DNA of 64,000 nt from Phylloscopus collybita (taxonomy: Eukaryota > Chordata > Aves > Passeriformes > Phylloscopidae), in assembly GCA_027886175.1 (NCBI GenBank), contig JAJNNQ010000008.1, positions 1,608,501-1,672,500 on the forward strand, in the 5' to 3' direction. Position numbers and translations under genes: made by a program. The notes beneath the pieces were generated by a model that was given only the letters and a program-made list of their open reading frames with translations, ran no database searches and was not told the DNA's origin. Shown here piece by piece: positions 1-13,262 of this stretch (positions are counted from its first letter, which is position 1; every line of letters begins with the position of its first letter).

Positions 1-3000
1 GACACTCATGCAGGCAAAAAGTCTCTGTCTGGAAAGAAAAGGCCTTTTTATATCTGTTCTACAGAAGAAGAACAGATGTTAATTCTGGCTATGGCAGATC
101 CTCTAGGCCCACAACTCTGACACACCCTATATAAAGAGAGTTTAAACAAGCACTTACCCTTAAGGGTGGGAGGGATGCTCAGGTTTATCACCTCACCACA
201 CCCCAGTCCTGGTTCCTCCAGGCCCTGTTAGAACAGCCAGGTTCGTTCCCTGTGTGCGGGAAGTGCTGAGGTTTGTGTCCCTCAGCAGTCACCTGCTCCA
301 GGGTACTCTGTGCTGCCAGGAAAGGGTCAGGTACAAAAACACCTTTTTGCATGGGTTGGGGAGAATCAGTCAGTGCTGGGAAATGATGGATTTAACAGCC
401 TCACACATCCCAAACCAAACCAGAAACCCGACCTCGAGACACCTGTGCCTCTCCAGCGCTGCTGGTGCCAGTGGAGCAGTGCCTCACCTGAACCCAGCAG
501 GACAAGCCCCGGACACGCCCGGTGGGAGCTGGCACCAGTCCCTGGTTGTTCTCACCCCTCTGCCAGGGCAAAGCCTGGGTTGCTCTCTGTGCCATGTTTA
601 AAGGAACAGGGGCAAATTACAAGGCAGTTAAACCCAGTGATCCTCCTTATCTTTGCTGTTAGTATTGCTTTCGATTATTCTGAATGATAGATGGCAAGAA
701 ACCAGATTTGCTTTTGATCTGTATTGCCACGTGTTTACTTTTCACCAAGCCCAAACAAGGAAAATCCATCACTCTCTTTCACTTTTGTCTGTCCCCTATT
801 TTGTTTTCACGTATGAGCACAGTGCTTCAATGTTCAGGCTGTAGATGATGCCAAGGAAAATTGAAGTCCAAACCAAGAAGCTGCTTTCACTGGAATTTAG
901 AAAAACAAATAGAGAGAGCTTTCTGTTGCTCATTTTATTTCATTTTCAATAAATCTAAATTTTGGGTCAACTCAACCTGACAGTGTTTATCTAAATAAAA
1001 TTGCAATGGTTATGGGAATGAGAACTGGTCCTTAAATCAGAAGAGGAGGAGACTTTGATTAGTGTCTGGCTAGGAAGAAGGCAAGTGTCTAAAGCAAGCG
1101 GATTTGGAGACCTTGCCATGTTCCACTAAAGTGGGTATAAATTTTATCACTACCTTTGAAGCAAGTAGAATCAGACTCTAAATTAGTGATTCTGCATTAC
1201 TTAATAACTCTTACTCAAATCTAGGGCTTCTGGCTAACTTCAGTTTTTAGCTGGAAAACTGACTGGAGGGGTTATTTGAAGTTGCCTTAAACCTATATGC
1301 TACTAAATGATTTACTGGATATTTAGATACCTATAATCCTGGAATTAGACCTACTGGGATATAAATCCCTGAAGCTCACAAGCAGTTAAATAATGACTAA
1401 ACGGAAAAAGAAAAACCCATCTAATCCTTTCCATGCTAAGGTATATAATAGCACAAAATTGGAAAAATCCATCTTCCACACCAAATAGAGTGATTACAAA
1501 TGAAGGCAAGAACATTATCCAAAAATATTGGAAGCTGGAGAAGTACTGTGATCAAATAGAACAACAAACAATTCCTGAAAGAAAGGGAAACCACGTTAAT
1601 ATTTATGTATGTGTTTTACAGGGTCTGTTTGACACTGAGTTCCTTCTGTACATGCTTTATCAAAATTCTTAGCCAACTGAATTCCATACATTTATTGCAA
1701 AGTTTTCCTTTTTCTTTGCCAGGAGGGCATATCCAAAGCTCTCTCATGAGGAGAGAGAAACCATGGCCTGGATTTGCTATGATCTGTGAAACTTTTTCTG
1801 CCTTATTGGGAGGAAATAAGGACTGGATTGCCAAGATGGAATTTTACCAGCCTGTCTTCAAAGGTTACTGTAGACAGGAGAAAGCTGCCTTAGAACTTCA
1901 GTGGCCCAGGAACCAGGTCCCGTGAGTATCCTTGTTCTGTGTTTTCCACTCCCTATGGCTTGGTAATACAGTTCTCATTGTAGACAGGCAAACTCAGGCA
2001 CAACATCCGTAACTCTGGTTGCATTGTGCCAGAAAAAATGGTTTTGAAGGACCTCAGCTTGATTCAGTGCTAATCCAAAGTACTGCACAATGCTGAAGAA
2101 ATGAGGAAAGTAAGTTGAAGCTTATAGAATGGTGCTTTGCACAGCTATTGCTGAAAGGGGCCAGTGGTGGTCATTTGATGGAGTGTGTGAGGCTGTGTGC
2201 ACAGCAGCATCTCTTGAATCGAGGGTTACTGTGTGCACTGCAGGGATCCTGTGGGAAAGGGAGTTATATGCTTCCATCCTCATTCCCAAAGTGTTCCTGG
2301 AAGAGACAGCTGCTGAACTGACTTGTCTGGTCATTCTGAAATTGATTTCACAAATATTTCATCTGTGCCAGGTGGGTTGATGAGGACGAGGTGAGCTCTA
2401 AGAATTGATTCTATGCTTGCTCTGCTACAGAACCTCATCACCTTAATATTGCAGAAGTTCATCTGCATCCTGAAGTGCTGGTGCTAAGAAATGAGGAGCA
2501 ATTCCCTCAGTAAGGTGACTTACATGTGACTAATGACAAATACTGCAGGGCCTGGCCCTGCACCTCTTCTGTGTAAATGTAATTTTGTACAAATAATCAC
2601 ATTCATGTGCAACCACTGGATGTATTACTTTGATCATTTGACAAAACGAGCAGAGGCAGGTAATTAATTTTGGTTATTAGGTGTTTGCCCAGTATTCACA
2701 AGGAGGAGTGGATCATGGTTACTCTGCCTCTGGGGCTATTTATTTGCATAATTTCCTTTGTTTGGTAACAATGTGTGATCCAGACGTTGGAGAAGAGTCA
2801 TATAATCCCTTTATGGTGGAATGTGTGTGTTTACTAATGCCCATGTACAGTTTGTGTGAATGTATTTGTGGCCAGTCTCTGCCCATGGGTTGTGTTCCCA
2901 TGCAGAAGGACCAGTGGGCCCCTGCACATTTCAGGAGGAAGCAACAGGCCTTGGCCAAGTGCAGTGTGCTGGAGTCTTGTGTTTCCCAAACTGCTCCAAA

Positions 3001-4776
3001 CCTCAAGGCAATTTTCTGTGTTTTGCCCTTCAACATATGATTTATGTTAGGGAGTTGAGGAGTCAGTGCTTCCCTTGGTGAGTTTTATTCTACAATGGGA
3101 GTTATTGAAATGGAGAAGTGACAGAGGTCACAGACCAGAGTTTCTCACCTGCAGCTCTGCCTGTCCTCCTCCCCTGGCACCTCAGCATCAGCCATTAGGG
3201 ACTGGCTGTTTCATGAGCCTCAGGATACATAGCAAAGCCACCAGCTCTTCTGAAACTTGCTACTAGGTCAAAAAAAAGCTTCCTTGGAGGTTTATTTTTT
3301 TCTTGGAGACGCACACTTTAAGAGCTCCTCCAAAAATCCCAGTGAGAGCAGAAACAGATAAATGTTAAGCTTCCTTTGCATTCCACAAGAGGTCCCAGCT
3401 GGTCTTTGTCTTCCAGCAGTAACCCTGGGGCAGAAGGCAATGCTTTTTATTTCCTCTCACACTCTGCAAAACAAAACCTTAATAAGGCTTGACACAGTTG
3501 TTCTTCTCCATGTGTAGTTTGGGGGTGGCTCCCTTAAAATCTCTCTGGATTTCCTGGGACATTCTAAGCACTTTGGCTGAAATTCTATTCAAAGTTTTAT
3601 CTCAGGGCTTCTCACGTGGATGGATCTCAACCATAGCTTCTATTTCACCTGATTTTTAAGGCCAGTAGGAGCCATTATAATCATGTTGGCTGAGTCCCAT
3701 AAGCCAGAGGGTTTTGCTTAGTGATTGCTGTGTGGAGCTTGTGGTAGAGCTTGAGCACATAGTTTAGAAAGGCACTCAATCTTGATTTAAAAACTCAAGT
3801 GACAGGGAGTTTGTCATGGATAGTTTACTACCTACCCTGGCTTGTTCTTGTGGATCAATTGTTTGAGTCACAGAACTTAGGCTGTACAAGAAAAGGAAGC
3901 AAAATATTGTGGTGTCTCCCTTCACAACCTAAGCCTCAGATGAGACTAAATTTGAGTATATTGAGATTTACTTTTTACAAATCAGTAAACAAGTAAATTT
4001 CAGAATTTCACAGAAAAACAGATTAAGAAAAGACTCCTGGAGACCTGAAGCTTTTTCTTTAAAATATTTGTAGTGACCTTCCCACCATCATTTTTATGGC
4101 AGTTGAAGTGTTTATTTATGTACTTGGGGGCTTGATTCTTGGAGATAGAGAGATTGGAAAAAGAAAAAAAATGCTGTTCAGCAAGCCAACAGAGAATCAA
4201 AAGTTGACAACTTGCTTTCAAAGAAAGAAAAAATGAGTGCTGCATGTGCTGAAAAAGTGTCTGGATCTGTGTTGGTTGTGCTGCAGTCAAACTCTGCCTG
4301 AGTGGACCTTGTGTTCCAGTCCAGCCCCTGTGAGCTTGTCCTGGAAGTTTGCTGAGTTCTCTGCTTTCACTTCTGTTGGTAAATGGGGTCTCAACGTTCA
4401 GATTTCGTGCCTCACCCTGAGTTTGTTTGCTCAGTGTAGAAGCAGATGGCACGAGCTGTACAGGGGTGACCTCAGCCTTGGCTGGCCTCCTGGCAAGTGT
4501 TTTGGCAAGGAGCAGCTGCAGGCAACACCATCCTTTGCCTTCCTTGTGAAGTTGGACCATTGCAGGAGCATTTCCTTTGGCATCAGGGAGTGCTGAAGGT
4601 TCCTTGAGAAAAATTCTGGCTCTGAGCCATGAGAGCACTACTGTGGGAGACAAGGACAAAGAGAGGGCAGGCTACCAAAAAGTTATGTAACATCAGACAA
4701 GTCCAGGTTAAGGTCCTGTGGTAATGAAATAAAGGGTGTTCATAGGAGCAATCATTTTCTTGGTCGGGTTTTCTTT
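1..4776. other. Gene-free stretch
   Basis: Unique-looking sequence with no repeat I can name. The longest open stretch of the whole window is here (4000-4659, minus, about 219 codons). Its translation is low in motif content, has a K/N-rich end over AT-rich DNA and matches no known family, so I treat it as chance. Confidence 0.6.
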
Positions 4777-4827
4777 GTTTTGGTTTTTGTTTTGTTTTGG
4801 TTTTTGTTTTGTTTTGGTTTTTGTTTT
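4777..4827 (+). repeat. 17-bp x 3 T/G minisatellite
   Basis: Three perfect copies of GTTTTGGTTTTTGTTTT stand head to tail, followed by GTTGTTGTGTGTG. The wider tract 4769-4836 is almost free of A and C on the plus strand. Confidence 0.9.
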
Positions 4828-7814
4828 GTTGTTGTGTGTGGGGGAGTTGTTTGTGGTTTTTAGGGTTTTTTCTTTCATACTTTGTCTTATCAAAGTTCAG
4901 AAAGGAAGTCTCTGCTAACAAGCATGGGGAAGAAAACGTTATCAGCTGAAGGCCAAGTTAATAAATAGTTGCCTATTTATTTAAGACTTTGGTAGTGGAT
5001 GAGAAAAATAATTACATCAACAATTGATTAGGCATTAATCAATTAACAGCCATTAAACTACTGGGAACTTGCAAATGAGGTAACTGGTCTAGAACTGGCT
5101 GGGTGGGGTTTGACTTTAACAAACCTTAAGGAACCAGGGGGTGGTCAGGAGCACAAGGGTCTTCTGCAGGTGCTGCTACTGCCCCTCCTCTGTTTTTTAC
5201 TCCTGATTTTACTAGATGAAAATTACTTTCATACTGAAAAATGGAACACCTTTGACTATCCAAACTTAAACTGAATTCAAGTGTTTCATTGTCAAGTGAG
5301 TTAAAGGTTTCATCTTTTGCAGGTTTATCAATCACCTAAATATCCAATCTTTCAGTGTTTAACTGATATTTGAACTATTATGTTGCTATGTCTTTAATGA
5401 GGAGCATTTTATATGCTGGATAGAGTACTTGTTTATAAAATGTTTTAATTTACTAACACAGTTCTTGTCTGTACTTACACGAGAAAATATCTGAATCACC
5501 ACGTGATGCTAGGCAATTTTTAGTTATATGTAAATGTCAATATAGCACATACATACATACATAAGTACACAGTGAAGTCTCTGGGAGAATGAAATACTAA
5601 CTACAGCTGAGTGGTAAGAACAAGAACAACACTCCTCATGTGGAAACAAGAAGTCAGAGGGAGAAAACCCTTCTTTGCATTGAATTTGAGGATTGATGTA
5701 TGTCCCAGATTATGTAGGAATGAGATTTCATTGCCTCGCCCAATATTCACTGCTGGCAATAGATATCCTCCTGTTCCACAGCAGAAGTGCCATTTTTGGC
5801 AGGGCCATTGCTGGGAATCTGTCAGTGCTGCAGGAGCTGCAGCTCCTCTGCAGGTGTGACTGGCTCTGACCCATTCACATCACACTGAGAACTTTCTCAA
5901 GGCTCCAATTATTTCCATCTGGCAAAGGAAGGACACATTTGTCACAGGTGTCTGTTGGCCTTTTCAACTCTAAGTGGCCACTCTCCAACTGGCTCAGTGA
6001 TGGGACTGTCCACAGAGGAAAGGGGAAACATCCCTGTGTGCACACTTCCTTTCAGAGCAAATCTTTATGCCGTGAAGAGCCTAAGATATTTCAGCACAAT
6101 TTGGATTGGTTTTCCAGAGAAAAAAGTTTGATGCAGGTATTTGCTGCCCATTTTATCTTAAACAGTCTGGAGGAGATGGTTACCATATCCTCTAAACTCT
6201 TAACTCAGTAGTCCCAAAGCAGTGTCCTCTTTTCTAAATTCTAAACTGAAGAGAACCCAGCATGCCCTAGCTTTGCCTTTCATTTCTTCTTTTTTCCTAG
6301 CAGGCACAAGCCCTTAAGCACAGGTGGCTGCTGTGGTTTTTTATTTCTGATGATAGCTATTGACCTGCCAACTGGGTATTCTCTTGGTAATAGTAAACAG
6401 GTTCCTAATGGCTAAACTTTCTTCCATTTAAATTCTGTAGTCCAAAAATAATCTAGTTTTTTATTAACCAGGGAACATATTATTAAACACATACATCATT
6501 TTTACCAGACTGTACCTCTGTAAACCTAAGTAGTTTTAAGTCAGTGTTTTAGGGTTTTGTTGTTTTGATTTTTTTTTTTTTTTTTAATTTTGGGATAGGC
6601 CTCCAAACAATGGAAATTAAAAAGTGAATTCAGTGATTTGTGTGTAAGTAGAAGGCCTGGGAGCTAGAAACTATACACAATTTTGACAGCGTGTTTGAAA
6701 CTACATGAGAAAGAATATCTGTCTGACAAGTAGCAGACTCCTTGCTGGCTATGACAGACTCAGAATCAATATGTGATTTCAAGGAGTGTACTTCTCTGGT
6801 TTATCTTGTTTTATATGAGTTATGACACCTAGATTTTTTTTTTATTTTTTTGTTATTTACATAACTTGTTTAAATTGTAAAAATCCATTATACTTTCTCA
6901 GCTATTAAAAGAAAGGTGATACCTTCCTGGCATCAGCTGGATGACCCCTTGAGTTAACTGATTATGAAAATATCAGAGCTTTCTTGTGCTAATGTGGTCT
7001 GGGCAGGACCCCTTCTGGTACAGCCAAACCATATGGAATTTATATCTCAGCCGGTACACGGGAAAATGAGATTATTTGCTCCAGGATATGGTAATGCTCT
7101 CATTGACTCTCTGAATGTTTGGGAATGAGTGTGAATGCTCAGGGAATTGACAGGCTGCTATCACAGGCTCAGCCCAAGTGCAATCCAGCAGGCTCTGGTC
7201 AAGCTCTTGCACACGCTGCTCTGCCAAAGGACTTCAGCCTTCACCTACACATCCTTGTTTTTCCATTACTAAGGCTTTCCCAAACACAGAGAGCCAAAGG
7301 GACATATTAACACATGCCTGCATGCCAGAAGGCACAGCATGTCTCTGTGACCAGGAAACAACGCTCGTTATTTAACAATGGATGGAGCTCTCTGCTTTTG
7401 TTTTTCACCTGAGTTAATCTTGGCCACCTTACTTCTATCATTTAGGTCAGCTAATATGTTATGTAAGTGAACTGTAGCTGGCCAGCATGTCCAAATTTCT
7501 CTTTCCCACAATAATGGGACAGCCTTAGTTTTCCTCTTCTTGCCTCATTTGGGTGTCACGTGGGTACAGTCCTGTCCTATTGTGCTCTTCCAGAAAAGTC
7601 TGTGGGTCTGGCATTGATGATCCAGCTCATCTGGACATCCCTTTGCCTGGCTAAAAATCCAAGTGTTACTACAATCAGCAGCTTTTACCATTGGCATGGC
7701 TGCTGCTTCTCTTCAGCAAAACTGTAATTTCCTTCTTTTTTTTTTCAAAATATATTCCTGCTCTGCCTTAAGGGATATGTATTTTTCTACCTTTCTACCT
7801 ACCCAAACTTAAAG

Positions 7815-7854
7815 AAAAAAAAAAAAAAAAGAAAAAAAAAAAAAAAAAAAAAAA
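7815..7854 (+). repeat. Poly(A) tract (A16 G A23)
   Basis: Forty bases of A broken by a single G. It could be the tail of a retroposed transcript on the plus strand, but the preceding sequence (TATTCCTGCTCTGCCTTAAG and a CTACCT repeat) matches nothing I know. Confidence 0.9.
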
Positions 7855-8984
7855 GGATTTTCTGGATTTCTCATTTCTTGAAACAATCCATGGCCACAAA
7901 TGGGTAGTCTCAATGGAGAAGAAGGCAGAAGGCTCCAGAGATAATAGTGCTAAATGGCATGAAGATCAAGTGGCCTAATCTAGAAATGTGGTCTGGGACA
8001 AATTGTGGTTGTGTAGGTTTTTTATTTATCTGGTAATTATTTACTCAAAAATATTTCCATATTTTTCTGGATAATTATAGTGTATTTGGAAATTTTCTTT
8101 TTTCTTCTTCAAGAGGTGTAATGTTTTAGTCTTTTGTGGTATACATCCCACTGTCAGTACATATTAAAGTTAAAAAGTGTAGTTCTGACTTTTTGCTACA
8201 AACACAAACTTTTAAATTCACATGAGCTCTTCTCATGAATAATGGAAACTGAACCCAATGGGAAGAAGCAGGGGAGAGAGAAAACATGGACATAATTGGT
8301 TCAGGGATGGGAGAGCAGTGCCAGAGAAGGGACTGCTGCAGAAACCTTTCCCTAGCTGGGTGTCCCTGTAGCAGGGCTCTTCCTCCTGGAGCCATGAGAC
8401 AGTTTTTCACTGCTTCTCATGCAGGGCTGGTGCTGGGGGCATCCCTCACAGCTGACTTGAGGAGAGCAGAGGCAGTGTTGGGTTCCATCTTTGCATTCAG
8501 TGTGGAATTTGGGAGCTCTGTGGGGCACCCAGTGCTGCTTGTTAGCCTGGCCTCACATCTCAGCAGCAGCCTGGCCAAACCTCTGCTCTTCGTGCCACTG
8601 CTGTGCCCCAGACACCACAGGCACAAGTAATTTTGGATAAGTCTGTACTGAAGTTTGATTTAATAAATCCCTCTAATAAGTGCAACAAAGGAACAGAAAA
8701 AGATCCCTTTGGTGGCTGAGCCAGCTTAAATGAGCAGAATGCTTTCTAATTAACAATCCAGTGGTTCACTTCACATGGCTTGGCTTTCTATAAAGTGAAA
8801 AAAAAAAATACTTTTAAAGCATTCAAAGGCATCTTTGTTTTAAAGGAGCAAAGAAATGCTGCTCCATCCACTGACCACCACCACTGCTCCTGAGGCCATG
8901 CAGCCCCAGGTCACTCTCACAAAATGGTTGCCAATATTTTCTCAGCAAACTCTCTATCGATTGCATAAATACAGTACAGTACCC

Positions 8985-9420
8985 ATGAGGTAGTGTTGAC
9001 CTGTCACATAGTAAAGATGTGGCAAGCCCCATAATTCATTACCAGTTGGAAATAGAACATCATTGGAGAGATAAGGATAACAATGACTTTCCATCCAATG
9101 ATAAATTACTAGCAGCTGCATTATTTTCCCTCACTTATATATGGCTCTCTTTATTGAATTTAGCTTGAGATAAATAAATGATCTGCCAGGAGCCTGGTTA
9201 ATATTACTTCTCTGGGACCCATTTCAGGCCCAACTAGGCTTTTGCTGATAATATCTTTAAGCTTTTCAGTAGGGAGAGACATAACATTTGTTTCTGACAA
9301 GAACCCTATGTCGCCTTATCTGTTTCATTTGAGAGGCCGTCGACCTCAGCTTCTTTAGTTAAAATGAGAGCTTTACTGTAGAGGCTAAGTTCTTGAACTT
9401 GACTCTCTTCTTACAATGAG
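8985..9420. promoter_or_regulatory. Candidate conserved non-coding block
   Basis: Homopolymer-free sequence of mixed composition holds GAGATAAGGATAAC and CGCCTTATCTG (GATA-like), CCAATGATAAATTACT, GAGATAAATAAATGATCTGC and the rare CpG word GCCGTCGACC near 9338. The texture resembles vertebrate developmental enhancers, but no alignment is available. Confidence 0.25.
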
Positions 9421-9556
9421 ATTATATGTCCTGGTTGTAAATTTGAAGCCACACATGATACACAGTTATTCTTAGCATTTCCTGTTGATCACAGGGTGGT
9501 ATTGATTGGCCCCTGCTTTTGAATTTTTCTGTGATTTGTTTGGAAAGGAATTCTAG

Positions 9557-9590
9557 TTTATTATTATTATCATTATTATTATTATTATTT
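9557..9590 (+). repeat. (ATT)n microsatellite, interrupted
   Basis: TTATTATTATTATCATTATT ATTATTATTATT, with one ATC interruption. Confidence 0.85.
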
Positions 9591-10364
9591 TTCACCCCAC
9601 AATAATATGTGAGCTTGTTGATGCACACTCATATTTAACTTCAGGCATTTGTTCCATTTGCAAATGACAGTGGGGTTTTTTTCACAACCTCTCCCTTCTA
9701 CCTTAGGAAGGACATCTTAACAAACATATCCACTTGGTTAAAAATAAAAAAAGCCAGGCTAAGAACAAAAATATCAACTCTTTATTTGAATCAGGATGCC
9801 AAAGAAGGCAGTTGAAGCCCCACAATTATTTTTGTTACCCCTTACTAATTCCTGTATTGCTTCAGTGATCCTGGCTTTGCAGGTTGCATTGGAAAACTTG
9901 AAGCAGAGTGGGGATGGAGTGGATGTGTGAGGCAGCAGGCGTGATCAGCCTGCACTGCACTCCTCCAGTTACTGTTGGGATACCTCCATTGTGGTATTTT
10001 TGTTATTTCTGGGAAACCCTATCATCAGGTTTTAGATTAAAATCGGACAGCTGCCATTTTTCATACGGCGTGAATTAGAGGAAATTAAGCCCAACCACTT
10101 CTGATAAATCCTCTCATAAATAAACTGGCTGGTGGTGTTAGATGTAAGTCCAGCCACAGTTTGATTCACGTTGTAGTGAACAAAGAACAAGTTCTGTCTA
10201 TTTTAATGCTCCCTCATCATTATTGTTATTTATACTACAGGAATGTCTGAAGGCTCCAGCTGAGTTTGGAGACCCCATGTGCTAAGTGCATAATTAGACT
10301 TGCCTGGAAGGGCTTGCAATAAGAATAAGATAGGAAAAAAAAAAAAAAGGGAAGAAGAGCTGTT

Positions 10365-10490
10365 ATACCTTCCTGTGCCTTTTATTTTACAGTCAGGAAA
10401 CCGAGGCTCAGGGAAGGAAAGCAGTCAGCTCAAGGCAGTGAGGAAAGTCTTTGGCAAGGTTGGCAACTTCCAAAAGATCTTCTGAGATTC
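10365..10490 (-). mobile_element. MIR SINE, antisense
   Basis: TTATTTTACAGTCAGGAAAC then CGAGGCTCAGGGAAGGAAAG and CAGCTCAAGGCAGTGAGGAA match the reverse complement of the MIR core ('ccattttacagatgaggaaactgaggcacagagaggttaagt...cccaaggtca'). Boundaries are approximate. A short A tract lies just upstream at 10335-10348. Confidence 0.72.
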
Positions 10491-13024
10491 TGCCAAGCAC
10501 CTTGATGTAAGATCCTTTCCTACAGTCTTTTTGGGGGGTCACCTGTCTGCTTTATGCTTTCCCACTAGGCAAAAGTTAAAAGATAAAATGGGAATATGAT
10601 GATAAATCTCTTTTATCTGATGTTAGAAGAATTCGTGGTTAGAAAAAGAGGCACACCCTAAACAGCATTTTGCATAGATTCATGTAAAAGGAGATATAAT
10701 CTGTGTGCATTTTAATTTTAATTTGAACAATGCCTTGTCTTGAAATGAAATAAGGAAAATTTGCCTTTTTATATAGTAGGATTAGTTTTGGCATGTACTG
10801 GCCATTTACCCTGTCACATCAGAAGATAAAAAAATCTTGTACAATTTTCTGCTCCTAAAAGGCAGAAAGCTTAATATTTGTTAAATCAGAAATATAGGAC
10901 AGTCATGTGACCTGCAGTTGGTATAAGCCAGAACCCATTCTTGTTTATCTTGAGAGATTGACAGGACCTTCTCATCAATTATTATTAACTAAACTCTTCA
11001 GAAAATTATTTCACTTACAGTCACCAACACAGGCAGCAGGTAAAAAAAAAAAAAGGTGGTGGACCTGAAAAAATAATTATTTGCTTGAAATAAATGATTA
11101 TTTATTATTATATTAAATAAATAAATTATTTGCTGCCAAAGAAGGAGAATGCTTCTCCATTTCTGCTGTGCTGCCATTCTAATGTTTCCCTGAGCACCCA
11201 GAAAGCATCAGGGTGAGATTCACACACTTGCACAAAGGCAAATTACAGAGGCTTCATGCAGGGCTTTCCACAAAAGACTGAATTGACTTTGTGCCTTTGT
11301 GTATACTTTGTGTGTGAGCACAGGGAGGGGATTGCAGCAGATGTAGCAGTCCCCAGAGCGAGCTGGGACAACTGTTCCAGGGGGTTCTGACCAGAGATTC
11401 CAGCAGCTTTGTCACCAGATTACTTACCTCATTTTCTGTGTGGTGATCCCTTTGGGCCTGCAGGTGCAGGGATTGCTTCCTGGAGGTGTGAAGTCATCTG
11501 ACATCCCTCACTTCTGTCCAAAGCCTGTCATTGCGGCAGGGAGGGGTGATAAATATCACTGGAAAAGTTTACTCTAGTGAATCATTCTTGCTGAGATCCT
11601 GTGCAGTGGTGGGTAAAGGCTCTCCTTTATGTGAGCCTCAGAAGTGGAATGCTGAAGTCACTTGACCAACATGAAGGGAGATTCATCTGGGAATAAAACC
11701 ATTTTGGATTTGATTCATAGGACACCCCTCCTTTGCTGGCTAAGAAAGGACTGCTTTTTCCTGGTACATGGGTAGTGCCTGCATTACCAACCATGTGGCA
11801 TTCATCAGTACAGTTGCTCTGTACTTTGTTCACTCTGCCATGGAGGATCTTGATCTATATTGCTGTTTCCACACAACTGGTCTTTCTACACAAACAATAT
11901 CTATTATTCAAAGTAGTTTCCTCATCTCCTATAAGGCCACCAAAGAATTTTATGTCAGTGAGCTGCTGAGAGGTTTTACAGCCTTGCTGTCAGTACATAT
12001 TTGACAAGGATCTTCTGGCTGAGGAAGTGTAGTTTCTCTATCTACCTCTAAATCTAGTTTGGTTCAGCTGAACCACAGACTCTTTTGATGTTTAGTCAGT
12101 CTGCACTCTGACCACCTGTGTGCAGTGACACTGCAGTAACTCCCCTGATAGTCACTAGGTGCCACCTTTACAGGCAATTGGACCCATCTTAGGTGATGAA
12201 TTTTATCCCTCCCTCTGGAGTCACTGCCTTTACAGCTGACTTCAGCAGCAGATCACACCAGAGCTCTGTGGTTCCTGCCAGTGTCAAGTGTGCAGATTTA
12301 ACCTGTCTTGCTCAGTGGTGGCTCAAGAGTGGTGTGGTGTCAGTCACTTGCAGTGTTGCTCACAGGGACCTGGGCCAAGGCCAACAACTCAATTCATGTT
12401 ATTGGCTGAGTAAGAAAAATGCCACTGGTGCTGACCTTGTCATAAATCCACAGCCCCAGTCCCCATGCCACCAGCTGTCCAGAGCAGCCTTTTAAGGACT
12501 GCTTGTATCTGCGTTCTGGTTGCTAAAGTTGTTTGGGTTTTTTGCTATTTCAACTCTGTGCTCTCAGAGGAGCAAATTCCTCAATAATTTTGCCTTCTCA
12601 TCCCCAGAAAGGCTGGAGAACAAGGCTGCCTTTAAATGAAGAAGCCCTGCCTTTTCCCCCTCGCAGTCGTACAGGTTAAACACGACTTCTCGCTTCTGTC
12701 ATTCATCCTATTAAGAAAACCCTAGGCTGCCAAGTGCAACCTCATTTGCCAGTTTCCAGGGGATGGCAAGCATTTATACCTGAATCATAAACCCTGAAGG
12801 AAGGGCCTTATCTGATGTGGTACACCAGGCTTAATGGGCTCTCTGTGCAGCTGCAGCACCTTGGGTAAGAACTTCAACAGCGCCTCTTAAAAATAACCAG
12901 CTTGATGTTTTCTGCACTGTGCCGAAGGACACGGCTGTTTGTGTTTACAGACCTTGCACTTCACTGCTGCAAGGGGTTCCTTGGTGGCAGGATCTAATTG
13001 AGCAATATCCTAAACTGGTTTGAT

Positions 13025-13130
13025 TCAGTTTGAAATTCCAGCTCTGCAGCAAGATCGAATGAGGTTGGACCAGTTATCACTCTCTCTGGCCTCACCTGTA
13101 GGATGGAGATGCATTAATGTGTTGATGATG
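13025..13130 (+). mobile_element. MIR-like SINE fragment, sense (weak)
   Basis: ATTCCAGCTCTGCAGCAAG, GACCAGTTATCACTCTCTCT, GGCCTCACCTGTAGGATGGA and GATGCATTAA run in the same order as MIR ('cccggctctgccac...ggcaagttacttaacctctctgtgcctcagtttcctcatctgtaaaatggggataat'). Divergence is high, so this could be coincidence. Confidence 0.4.
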
Positions 13131-13230
13131 TAAGACTGAAGGAAGACTTTGCTTGTAGGCATTATTGCTGAACCAGTTGTTCTGATGATTTACCCAGAAA
13201 GCCCTAAGTGTCCTTATAAATGTAAAATTT

Positions 13231-13262
13231 CTTTCTTTCTTTTTTTTTTTTTTTTTTTTTTT
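13231..13262 (+). repeat. CTTT-rich run ending in T23
   Basis: CTTTCTTTCT leads into a 23-base T homopolymer. It is a simple repeat with no recognisable element on either side. Confidence 0.9.

Larger units (their letters stand above)
4828..10364. other. Gene-free stretch
   Basis: Holds A and T homopolymers (6569-6585, 6834-6850, 7815-7854), a short (CATA)n near 5545, an ATT microsatellite and one candidate regulatory block. No coding or RNA gene is recognisable. Confidence 0.6.

Noticed and set aside
4000..4659. 219-codon open frame on the minus strand, longest in the window
   Set aside because: No domain, signal peptide or family resemblance; the C-terminal part is a K/N/S-rich reading of AT-rich DNA, and the length is within chance for 64 kb.
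7815..7854. Poly(A) tract as a processed pseudogene tail
   Set aside because: The upstream sequence matches no transcript I recognise and no flanking duplication is visible.
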